Origin: Limiplasma sp958448555
GTDB lineage: Bacteria; Bacillota; Clostridia; Christensenellales; Aristaeellaceae
Assembly (NCBI GenBank): GCA_958448555.1
Contig: CAUDEL010000004.1
Coordinates: 1 to 64,000 of the forward strand
Length of the DNA stretch: 64,000 nucleotides
Reading direction: 5' to 3'
Made by a program: the position numbers and the translations under genes. Positions 24,279-30,911 of this stretch are shown piece by piece (the stretch's first letter is position 1; each line of letters opens with the position of its first letter). The notes under the pieces were generated by a model. The model saw only the letters and a program-made list of their open reading frames with translations. It ran no database searches and was not told the origin of the DNA.

Positions 24279-25801
24279 TGGCTCGCCTTCGCAGGTCCAG
24301 GGCCATATGGCTCGGCGCGGCTGCCGCTGCCGCGCTGCTTGTGCTCCTATTTTGGATCGCAGGGGCCTTTGCGCCTGAGGTGGAGCTGCCCTCGCCTTCC
24401 CAGAGCCTCATTGAGGCGTGGGACGGGCTGGACGCGGTTTACGTCGAGGCGTCTCTGGATTCGGAGGCGGCGGTGCTGACGGTGTCTCAGACGCTGACGC
24501 TGAGCAACCGCACGGGTGAGGCGCAGGATGCGGCCGTGCTGCGCACCTGGCCCAACGCCTTCCAAACCCCCGATACCTCCCCCGCTGCGGCGGAGGACAA
24601 GATATATGAAAGCTGTTACCTGGACGGGTTCTCCATCGGGGCGCTGGTGATGAGCCGCGCCAGGGTCGCCCGCGACGGCCAGGAGGCCCAAACTGTAGCC
24701 TACCGCTATACCGACGAGGCCAAGACGGTGCTCAGCGTGCCGGTCCCCGGCGGCTGGCAGGCTGGGGAATGGATCACGGTAACCCTCGCCTATACGGTTC
24801 AGATCCCGCATATGGCCTACCGCTTCGGCGTCTGGGACGGGATCTGGGCGCTGGGCAATGCCTTTGCCATTCCCGCCGTGTGGGAGGAGGGGACCTGGCG
24901 CACGGACGAATATTACCCCGTGGGCGATCCCTTCCTCAGTGACTGCATGAACTGGACGGTGAATCTCTCGGTGCCGGAGGGCTTCCTCTGTGCCGCGACC
25001 GGCTATGCCCGGGCCCGGACGGAGGAGGGGCGCGCCCTCTATGAATTCAGCGCGCCTGCCGTGCGGGACTTCGCGCTGGTGGTCAGCGACCGCTTTTGCA
25101 TCGCGCAGGAGGTGCGAGACGATGTGCTCGTCAGCGCCTTTGCCACGAGTCAGGCGCGCGCCCGCGAGCTGCTTGAGGACGGCAGGCAGGCCCTTGCCTG
25201 CTTTTCCGCCCGCTACGGCGCCTATCCGTATCAGAGCTATACGCTCTGTGAGATCAACTTCCCCATGGGCGGCATGGAATACCCCGGGCTGGCGATGATC
25301 GCCGCGGACCGGCTGGACGCGGGCGGGGAGACGCTGGAGACGGTCGTGGCGCACGAGACGGCGCACCAGTGGTGGTATGCCGTGGTGGGCAGCGACCCCG
25401 TCAATCAGGCATGGCAGGATGAGGCGCTGTGCGAGTTCAGCGTCCTGGAGTACGGGGAGGAGCGCTACGGCGCGGCCTGGCGCCAGGAGCGGGAGCAGCG
25501 GGAGATCGAAAGCGCGCTGCGCGTGACCGTGCCGCATGGCGTGACGCCGGGCGCGCCGCTGGAGCGCTTCTCGACGATGTCGGAGTATTCGCTGGTGGTC
25601 TACGACCGCGGCGCCGCCATGCTGTGCGCGCTGGACAGGATGCTGGGCGGAGAGCTGGATGCATTCCTGCGCGCGTACTATGAGCGCTTCGCCTTCAAGC
25701 GCGCCACGCGGGAGGACTTTGAAGCGCTGCTTGAGCAGGTGACGGGAGAGGACCTGGCTCCCTTGATCCGCGACTACCTGGACACCTATATTCAGAACTG
25801 A
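24278..25801 (+). CDS. Membrane-anchored M1-family zinc aminopeptidase
   Basis: A 507-aa protein anchored by one N-terminal TM segment (about 10-30), with the rest outside. The zinc site is HETAH (H359, H363) with the third ligand E382 in QDEALCEF; E360 is the general base. The exopeptidase loop is GGMEYPG (331-337), the counterpart of GAMEN. An N-terminal beta-domain precedes the catalytic domain; the C-terminal helical domain of larger M1 enzymes is short or missing. It is cotranscribed with the Yip1-type protein and may process extracellular peptides. Confidence 0.87.
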   Translation: MARLRRSRAIWLGAAAAAALLVLLFWIAGAFAPEVELPSPSQSLIEAWDGLDAVYVEASLDSEAAVLTVSQTLTLSNRTGEAQDAAVLRTWPNAFQTPDTSPAAAEDKIYESCYLDGFSIGALVMSRARVARDGQEAQTVAYRYTDEAKTVLSVPVPGGWQAGEWITVTLAYTVQIPHMAYRFGVWDGIWALGNAFAIPAVWEEGTWRTDEYYPVGDPFLSDCMNWTVNLSVPEGFLCAATGYARARTEEGRALYEFSAPAVRDFALVVSDRFCIAQEVRDDVLVSAFATSQARARELLEDGRQALACFSARYGAYPYQSYTLCEINFPMGGMEYPGLAMIAADRLDAGGETLETVVAHETAHQWWYAVVGSDPVNQAWQDEALCEFSVLEYGEERYGAAWRQEREQREIESALRVTVPHGVTPGAPLERFSTMSEYSLVVYDRGAAMLCALDRMLGGELDAFLRAYYERFAFKRATREDFEALLEQVTGEDLAPLIRDYLDTYIQN

Positions 25802-25822
25802 CCCTGCCAATTCACGAAAGGA

Positions 25823-26965
25823 ATGAGCAGATTGTTAAACCAGACCTGCGCAGGACGCACCGCCGTGGTAGTTCCCGCCTACAAGCCGGACGACCGGCTG
25901 CCACCCTATGTACGGGCGCTCAAGGAAGCCGGTATCGGAAAGATCGTCATTGTGGACGATGGCAGCGGAGAAGCCTTTCAAGGCATTTTCTCGCAGATCC
26001 CCGAGGACGGGATCAGCCATGTCATCAGCTATCAGCCCAACCGCGGGAAAGGGGTGGCGCTCAAGCAGGGCATGACGTACGTGCTGGAGGAATGTCCCGG
26101 GCAGGACATCATCGTCACCGCCGACAGCGACGGCCAGCATACCGTCCAGGACGTGCTGCGCATGGCCGGGGACCTCGCGCGGGACCCCTCGGGCCTGCTG
26201 CTGGGGAGCCGCGATTTCTCCCAGGAGCACGTACCGCCCAAAAGCCGCATGGGAAACAGGATCACCTCCGTGGTCTTTAAGCTCCTCTACGGCTGCTGGG
26301 TGGGGGACACGCAGACGGGCCTGCGCGGCTTTCACCGCGATCTCCTGCCCGCCATGATCGCCGTGCGCGGCGACCGCTATGAGTATGAGATGAATGTGCT
26401 CATCGAGTGCGCGGCGCTCCGGGTGCCCATGCGGCCGCTGGCCATCGAAACCGTATATGAGAACAACAACGAGGGGAGCCATTTCAGGGCCTTCCGCGAC
26501 AGCGCACGCATCTACGGCGTGATCTTCGGCGGCTTTTTCCGCTTCGTGGGCACGTCCCTGTTCAGCTTTCTGGTGGACTATGGCCTCTACCTGCTTTTTA
26601 ACAACCTGCTCAAGTACTTCGGCACCTCTTTGGACCGCAAAATCGGCATCCTGTTCATCCAGGTGATTCCGCATATCCTCATCGCGACGGTGGCGGCGCG
26701 CATCCTCTCGGGCGTGACGAATTTCTTTCTCAACCGAAGCTTTGTCTTCACCGACAAGGGAAAGCTCAGCCGGGCGTTCCTGCGCTATCTTGGGGTCTTT
26801 TTCCTGGTCATGATCCTCTCCGCCGTCCTCACCAGCAGCCTGCATGTCTGGCTGGGCTGGAGCGACAATACCGCCAAGATCCCGGTGGATATCGTGCTGT
26901 TTTTCGTCAGCTACCATCTCCAGCGCCTGTGGGTGTTTCAGAAAAAGCCTGGAAAGCCCATCTGA
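25823..26965 (+). CDS. Glycosyltransferase family 2 fused to a GtrA-like membrane domain
   Basis: A 380-aa protein. The GT2 domain (about 13-225) has VVVPAYKPDD, IVDDGSG and the metal-binding TADSDGQH (about 92-99); the GtrA-like domain (about 230-375) has four TM segments and ends SYHLQRLWVF. GtrA proteins move lipid-linked sugars across the membrane and GT2 enzymes make them, so the fusion is self-consistent. The start needs care: the AAAGGA site (25817-25822) directly touches the ATG at 25823, while the in-frame TTG at 25832 lies nine bases behind it, so initiation at TTG (377 aa) is likely. Confidence 0.87.
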   Translation: MSRLLNQTCAGRTAVVVPAYKPDDRLPPYVRALKEAGIGKIVIVDDGSGEAFQGIFSQIPEDGISHVISYQPNRGKGVALKQGMTYVLEECPGQDIIVTADSDGQHTVQDVLRMAGDLARDPSGLLLGSRDFSQEHVPPKSRMGNRITSVVFKLLYGCWVGDTQTGLRGFHRDLLPAMIAVRGDRYEYEMNVLIECAALRVPMRPLAIETVYENNNEGSHFRAFRDSARIYGVIFGGFFRFVGTSLFSFLVDYGLYLLFNNLLKYFGTSLDRKIGILFIQVIPHILIATVAARILSGVTNFFLNRSFVFTDKGKLSRAFLRYLGVFFLVMILSAVLTSSLHVWLGWSDNTAKIPVDIVLFFVSYHLQRLWVFQKKPGKPI

Positions 26966-26999
26966 AAAAAGCCCGGCGTCCCTTACCGGGATGTCGGGC
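26965..26999 (-). terminator. Terminator of the GNAT gene, overlapping its own coding end
   Basis: A 12-bp stem (26971-26982 with 26988-26999, two G-U pairs, loop TTACC) is followed on the minus strand by six T. The stop codon of the GNAT gene lies in the loop, and the T run lies against the end of the convergent GT2-GtrA gene. Confidence 0.85.
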
Positions 27000-27402
27000 A
27001 ACCCTCGCAATGGCTGAGGCATACGTCATCGGCCGCCAGGTACATGACCTCCCCGCTTTGCGCGCGAAAGCCGTAGCGGGCGAAAAACCCCGCCGTGGCT
27101 TCGGGCGTTTTCAAGCGAAGGGCGCGGGCGCTGTGCGTCAGCGCCTTGTACAGGAGCAGCCGGACCAGAAGGTCCCCATACCCCATGCCGCGCCAGGCGG
27201 GCAGCACGCCCACCTCGCCCAGCCAAAACGCGCCGTCCTGCCACCACAGCCGGGCCGAACCTACCGCTATATCGCCATTATAGACCACGATCTGCTGGGC
27301 GCTTTCGTCCAGCGCGTCGCGGCCGCGCCCGAACACGGCTTCACGCACGCTGAGGGGCTGCGTAAGATCGCTGCCCATGGGGAACCATTTTCCCTGCACC
27401 AT
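26983..27402 (-). CDS. GNAT family N-acetyltransferase
   Basis: A 139-aa single-domain acetyl-CoA-dependent acyltransferase. The acetyl-CoA loop is VGVLPAWRGMGYGDLLVRLLLY (key residues R-G-M-G-Y-G), and the C-terminal FFARYGFRAQSGEVMYL is the usual beta6-beta7 region. I chose the ATG at 27402, preceded by GGAGGTGA on the minus strand; a longer frame upstream is low-complexity and Arg/Ser-rich and is not coding. It diverges from the UPF0291 gene with only 31 bp between start codons. The substrate is unknown. Confidence 0.85.
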   Translation of the reverse strand: MVQGKWFPMGSDLTQPLSVREAVFGRGRDALDESAQQIVVYNGDIAVGSARLWWQDGAFWLGEVGVLPAWRGMGYGDLLVRLLLYKALTHSARALRLKTPEATAGFFARYGFRAQSGEVMYLAADDVCLSHCEGCPTSR

Positions 27403-27433
27403 CGCAGGCTTCACCTCCGGAAAGGATGATCGT

Positions 27434-27646
27434 ATGGAACATGAGAAGATCGAGCGCATCAGCGAACTGACGCGCCTGAGCCGCGTGCGCGAGCTGACGC
27501 ATGAGGAGCTCGTCGAGCGGGAGGCCCTGCGCCGCGAATACCTGGACGGCTTCAAGCACAACATGCAGGCCGTTTTGGAAAGCGTTCGCCTCAAGCGCCC
27601 CGACGGCACCCTCGAGCCGCTCCAAAAGAAACAGGACAAGCCGTGA
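27434..27646 (+). CDS. UPF0291 (DUF896, YnzC-like) small protein
   Basis: A 70-aa helical protein with the full family signature: KIERISELTRLSRVRELTHEE, then REALRREYLDGFKHNM, and a C-terminal VKRPDG-like segment (LKRPDGTLEPL). The Bacillus homologue YnzC is a two-helix protein associated with the SOS regulon. The start is the ATG at 27434 with GGAAAGG at 27419-27425. Any promoter must lie within the divergent GNAT gene, and I cannot point to one. Confidence 0.9.
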   Translation: MEHEKIERISELTRLSRVRELTHEELVEREALRREYLDGFKHNMQAVLESVRLKRPDGTLEPLQKKQDKP

Positions 27647-27718
27647 TCGCCTGCCCCAACACTCTCATTTTATCAAAAAGACCCACAAAAATCAACCATA
27701 AAATTTTCGCAAAAAGCC

Positions 27719-27747
27719 TTGTTTCTCCGAGCTCTTTGGGTTATAAT
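27719..27747 (+). promoter_or_regulatory. Promoter of the DUF1292 gene
   Basis: TTGTTT (27719-27724), 17-base spacer, TATAAT (27742-27747). The expected leader to the start codon at 27891 is about 137 bases and contains a GC-rich hairpin (about 27796-27822). The 240 bp between the UPF0291 stop and this gene hold no other gene I can support. Confidence 0.7.
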
Positions 27748-27890
27748 AAAACCGAACCAAGAGGGTTAGGAAAGGGAAATGCCACTCCTATCGCGGCAGG
27801 CCGGCGTTCCGCCGCAGGCTGTGATGACACGGCGATGGAAGGCTGCGGAGCGGCGAAGGGAAAACAGGCAGAGAAAGTGGGGCGATACCG

Positions 27891-28259
27891 TTGTACTGCG
27901 ACGATCATCCGTTGGGCGGCGTAGCCGCCGAAGATGAAACCCGGGATCTCATCGAAGGCGTCGATGAGGATGGGAACAATGTCTTGCTGGAAGTCGTGCG
28001 CTATTTCTTCTACAACGGTGAAGAATACGTTGTGCTGGGCGAGGCCCATGATGGCGGATGCGACGGGGATTGCGGGCATTGCGTTCCCCCCCACGAGGAA
28101 GAAGCCGTCAATCTCTATATCATGAAGGTTGTCGAATCGGAGGAGGACGGCGAGGAAATCGAGGAATTCCTTCCCGTGGAAGATGAAGACCTGCTCGAAA
28201 AGCTTATCGAAGTGGTTCAAGCGGACTTTGAAGCTGACGAAGAACTGGACGACGAGTAA
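27891..28259 (+). CDS. DUF1292 family acidic protein
   Basis: A 122-aa, very acidic cytosolic protein (EEEAVNLYIMKVVESEEDGEE; C-terminal tail rich in Asp/Glu). The core EGVDEDGNNVLLEVVRYFFYNGEEYVVL is the DUF1292 domain, common in Clostridia and of unknown function. An insert with cysteines, GGCDGDCGHCVPP (about 55-67), is unusual and could bind a metal. The only usable start in frame is the TTG at 27891; the next ATG falls inside the domain. A purine-rich AAGTGGGG precedes it. Confidence 0.82.
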   Translation: MYCDDHPLGGVAAEDETRDLIEGVDEDGNNVLLEVVRYFFYNGEEYVVLGEAHDGGCDGDCGHCVPPHEEEAVNLYIMKVVESEEDGEEIEEFLPVEDEDLLEKLIEVVQADFEADEELDDE

Positions 28260-28279
28260 CACCACCGTATGGGTGGTAT

Positions 28280-28431
28280 CCTGCGAGTGATTTTTCACCG
28301 AATCGGATTTCCTTAACCAGCGGTCGAAAGGCCGTGTATATAGACGGTTGGTTTTCCAAATCGAGCAGGCAGGAAAAGTGCATAACCCAGAGAACAAAAT
28401 ATCCCGGACGGCAATGACCGTCCGGGTTTTT
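28280..28431 (+). ncRNA. Possible structured RNA ending in a strong terminator
   Basis: Downstream of the DUF1292 gene the sequence can fold over a long range: CCTGC (28280-28284) with GCAGG (28365-28369), CG-ATTT (28304-28310) with AAATCG (28358-28363), and AACCA (28315-28319) with TGGTT (28349-28353), then the terminator at 28403-28431. It may be a 3' untranslated region or a small RNA. I see no separate promoter, and it does not match a family I can name. Confidence 0.25.
28403..28431. terminator. Terminator between DUF1292 gene and psuG
   Basis: A perfect 9-bp stem (CCCGGACGG with CCGTCCGGG, loop CAATGA) followed by five T on plus; the minus side continues ATATTTTG, so it can also end the psuKG transcript. 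Confidence 0.9.
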
Positions 28432-28442
28432 CCATGCTTTGC

Positions 28443-29363
28443 TCAGCGCCCGGCCAGCTCGGTGGCGATCTGCGCGCCCAGGCGCGCGTTGTTGAAGACC
28501 AGACGGATGTTGGCCTTCAGGCTGTCGCCGCCGGTGAGCTTCTGGATCTTGTCCAGAAGGAAGGGCGTGATCTCCTTGCCGTGGATGCCCAGGGCGTTGG
28601 CCTCGGCGATGGCGGCGTCGATGTTTTTGTTGATGTAGTCCAGATCCATGGCGTACTCGTCGGGGATGGGATTGGTCACCAGCATGCCGCCGGCGAGCCC
28701 CAGCTCCTGCTTGACGGCGAAGGCGTCGGCGATCTCGCGGGGGGTGTCAAGCCGATAGTCCACCTGGAAGCCGGAATGGGTGGTATAGAACGCGGGCAGC
28801 TCTTTGGTGCGGTAGCCGATGACGGGAACGCCCTTGGTTTCCAGGTATTCCAGCGTCAGTCCCAGGTCCAGAATACTCTTGGCGCCGGCGCAGACGACCA
28901 GCACGGGGGTCTGAGCCAGCTCCTCAAGGTCGGCGGAAATGTCCATGGTGGTTTCCGCGCCGCGATGCACGCCGCCGACGCCGCCGGTGGCGAACACCCG
29001 GATGCCGGCCAGTGCCGCGCCGATCATCGTGGTTGCCACGGTGGTGGCGCCGTCCTCGCCGCGGGAGAGAAGCACCGGCAGGTCGCGGCGGCTGGCCTTG
29101 GTCACGGCCAGACCCTTTTTGCCCAGATGCTCGATCTGCTCCTTTGTGCAGCCGACGGTGATCTTTCCCCCGATAATGGCGATGGTGGCCGGGACCGCGC
29201 CGTTTTCACGGACAATCCGCTCCACGCTGAGGGCGGTCTCCACGTTTTGCGGGTAGGGCATGCCGTGGGAAATGATGGTCGATTCCAGGGCGACGACGGG
29301 CCTGCCCTCGTCGATGGCGGAGCGGACCTCGGGCGAGACGTCCAGATACTTGGCTAGATTCAT
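28443..29363 (-). CDS. psuG: Pseudouridine-5'-phosphate glycosidase
   Basis: A 306-aa cytosolic enzyme that splits pseudouridine 5'-phosphate into uracil and ribose 5-phosphate. The whole sequence fits the family: ALESTIISHGMPYP (about 25-38) with the active-site glutamate, FATGGVGGVHRG (about 124-135), and the Schiff-base lysine in VCAGAKSILDLG (about 156-167). An AAGGAGG site lies just upstream. It follows psuK by 18 bp, and the two form the complete salvage pathway from pseudouridine. Confidence 0.96.
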   Translation of the reverse strand: MNLAKYLDVSPEVRSAIDEGRPVVALESTIISHGMPYPQNVETALSVERIVRENGAVPATIAIIGGKITVGCTKEQIEHLGKKGLAVTKASRRDLPVLLSRGEDGATTVATTMIGAALAGIRVFATGGVGGVHRGAETTMDISADLEELAQTPVLVVCAGAKSILDLGLTLEYLETKGVPVIGYRTKELPAFYTTHSGFQVDYRLDTPREIADAFAVKQELGLAGGMLVTNPIPDEYAMDLDYINKNIDAAIAEANALGIHGKEITPFLLDKIQKLTGGDSLKANIRLVFNNARLGAQIATELAGR

Positions 29364-29381
29364 GGCGGTTCCTCCTTCATG

Positions 29382-30464
29382 CTATGCGTTTTGGACCATG
29401 CTTTCGATGGCGTCGGGGGTTATCAGGGGGCTGACGGCGCTGTCGGTGCAGGCGCAGATGGCTGAGGCGGCCAGGCCGCGCAGCGCCATCTCCCGAAGCG
29501 TATGGCCGTCCTGCCAGGCGCAGGCGACGGCGGCGAGAAAGGCGTCGCCACAGCCGGTGGTGTTGACGACAGGGCTTGGAAAGCAGGGCAGGATGCCGCG
29601 TTCATGTCCGTCGTCGTAGTACACGCCTTCACCGCCGAGGGAAATGAACACATTTTTCAGCCCCAGGGAGAAAAATGCCTCGGCGGCGCGGGGCAGGTCG
29701 GCATTGCTTTGGATCTCCACGCCGGTGAGCAGGCTGGCCTCGGGACGGTTGGGCTTCATGGCGGTCAGCCGCGAGAGGATTTCATGAAGCCGCCCCGCCT
29801 TGCGCACGGATACGGGATCGGCAAAGAGAGGTGGGGTCAGATTGGCCGCCAGGAAGGCGAGGCTTTCGGGCGGCAGGTTGGCGTCCACCACCACCAGCGA
29901 CGCGCGGTTGAGCACCTCCAGCTTGGTGGACAGATAGGCCGGGGTCAGCGCGTCATAGATGGCCATGTCGCTGACCGCGCCCACGATTTCCCCCTCCGCG
30001 TCGTTGAGGCACAGATACGTCGAGGTCCGCGCGTTGGGCACGGTCAGGCTGTGGCTGAGGTCCATGCCCAGTTCCCGGCAGCTTTGCTGGATCTGAGCGG
30101 CGTGGACGTCCTCGCCCAGCGCCGTGACCAGCAGCACGCGCCGCCCCATGCGGCAGAGATTTTCCGCGATGTTGCGGCCCACGCCACCCAGCGTGACGGT
30201 CACGCGGCCCGGGTTGCTGTCCCCCGGCACCAGCGTGCGCTCCGGCGTGCCGCCGATATCCACGTTTACCGCGCCCACCACCGCGACATAGGCCCCTTCG
30301 CCCAGCAGGTAGCCGCGCCCGCGGATCAAGCCCTTGCGCATCAGGTTGGAAATGTGCACCGCCACCGAGGAGCGCGTGATGCCCGCGCGCCGCGCCAGCT
30401 CCTGCTGGGAGATGAGCGGGTCCTGACGGATCCAGTCCAGTATCTCCTGTTCTCGTTTCGTCAT
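29382..30464 (-). CDS. psuK: Pseudouridine kinase with N-terminal winged-helix DNA-binding domain
   Basis: A 360-aa two-domain protein. Residues 1-55 form a winged helix-turn-helix (TKREQEILDWIRQDP, ISQQELARRAGITRSSVAVHISNL in key part RRAGITRSSVAVHI). The rest is a PfkB-type sugar kinase with the GGVGRNIAENL signature and the catalytic NTTGCGDAF loop. The reaction phosphorylates pseudouridine for PsuG. I chose the ATG at 30464, with GAGGTG upstream. The promoter carries a 14-bp palindrome at its start site, so the fused domain probably controls its own operon in response to its substrate (inference). Confidence 0.92.
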   Translation of the reverse strand: MTKREQEILDWIRQDPLISQQELARRAGITRSSVAVHISNLMRKGLIRGRGYLLGEGAYVAVVGAVNVDIGGTPERTLVPGDSNPGRVTVTLGGVGRNIAENLCRMGRRVLLVTALGEDVHAAQIQQSCRELGMDLSHSLTVPNARTSTYLCLNDAEGEIVGAVSDMAIYDALTPAYLSTKLEVLNRASLVVVDANLPPESLAFLAANLTPPLFADPVSVRKAGRLHEILSRLTAMKPNRPEASLLTGVEIQSNADLPRAAEAFFSLGLKNVFISLGGEGVYYDDGHERGILPCFPSPVVNTTGCGDAFLAAVACAWQDGHTLREMALRGLAASAICACTDSAVSPLITPDAIESMVQNA

Positions 30465-30480
30465 AGGGCACCTCATGGAT

Positions 30481-30494
30481 TAAGCATATGCTTA
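30481..30494. promoter_or_regulatory. Palindromic operator at the psuK start site
   Basis: TAAGCATATGCTTA, a perfect 14-bp palindrome that touches the -10 box (30494-30499) on the downstream side and covers the expected transcription start. Confidence 0.65.
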
Positions 30495-30522
30495 TCATAC
30501 CAGACAAACGCTTAAAAGTCAA
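30494..30522 (-). promoter_or_regulatory. Promoter of the psuKG operon
   Basis: On the minus strand: TTGACT (30522-30517), 17-base spacer, TATGAT (30499-30494). Confidence 0.88.
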
Positions 30523-30570
30523 TGGGCGACGGGAAAAGTGCGGCCGCCTGCATTTTTTTTGTCCTCCCCC

Positions 30571-30599
30571 TTGACACCGCAAACAAAGCCTGTTATGAT
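30571..30599 (+). promoter_or_regulatory. Promoter of the T-box/aspS-gatC/gatA/gatB operon
   Basis: TTGACA (30571-30576), 17-base spacer, TATGAT (30594-30599). Confidence 0.92.
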
Positions 30600-30605
30600 T
30601 CCGCA

Positions 30606-30880
30606 CATAGCGATGACGGGAAGAGTAGCTTGCCCGCAAGGCCTTCGCAGAGAGCCGCCGGGGCTGGAAAGGCGGCAGGGCCGGGAAAGCGAAGAACATC
30701 CCCGAGCATCCGCCCCAAAGGGCCGAAGGGCCTCAGTAGGCGCGGACGGGCGCGCCCGGTACAGCGCGGGGGGATCAATGGCGTTCCCTGCTGAAAGTGG
30801 GACAGGTTTGTCCAACGCGGGTGGTACCGCGGAAGGCTTTGGCCTTTCGCCCCGGAGATGCCGGGGCGGGGGGCTTTTTT
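30606..30880 (+). promoter_or_regulatory. T-box riboswitch, probably tRNA(Asn)-specific
   Basis: A tRNA-sensing leader in front of the AspRS-GatC gene. Conserved parts seen in order: GACGGGAAGAGTAG near the 5' end, AGAGAGCC (about 30649), the specifier region GCGAAGAACATCCCCGAG (30688-30705), the T-box GGGTGGTACCGCGG (30819-30832) with the TGGT bulge that pairs with the tRNA acceptor end, and a terminator (30842-30880: stem CGCCCCGG with CCGGGGCG, then GGGGGC and six T). The best specifier is AAC followed by A, i.e. Asn; the U of UGGU can pair with G73 of tRNA(Asn). Uncharged tRNA(Asn) would stabilise the antiterminator and raise expression. Confidence 0.9.
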
Positions 30881-30911
30881 CATACCCGGCGATAAGGGAG
30901 GTTGCAGCTTC

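Noticed and set aside
27750..27890. Possible riboswitch in the DUF1292 leader (a stretch GGCGAAGGGAAAACAGGCAG recalls the glycine riboswitch)
   Set aside because: The order of conserved segments does not match a glycine aptamer, and the downstream gene is not one it usually controls.
27779..27937. 52-codon Arg-rich open frame overlapping the start of the DUF1292 gene
   Set aside because: No proper ribosome binding site spacing, extreme Arg content, and it is out of frame with a recognised domain protein; probably chance.
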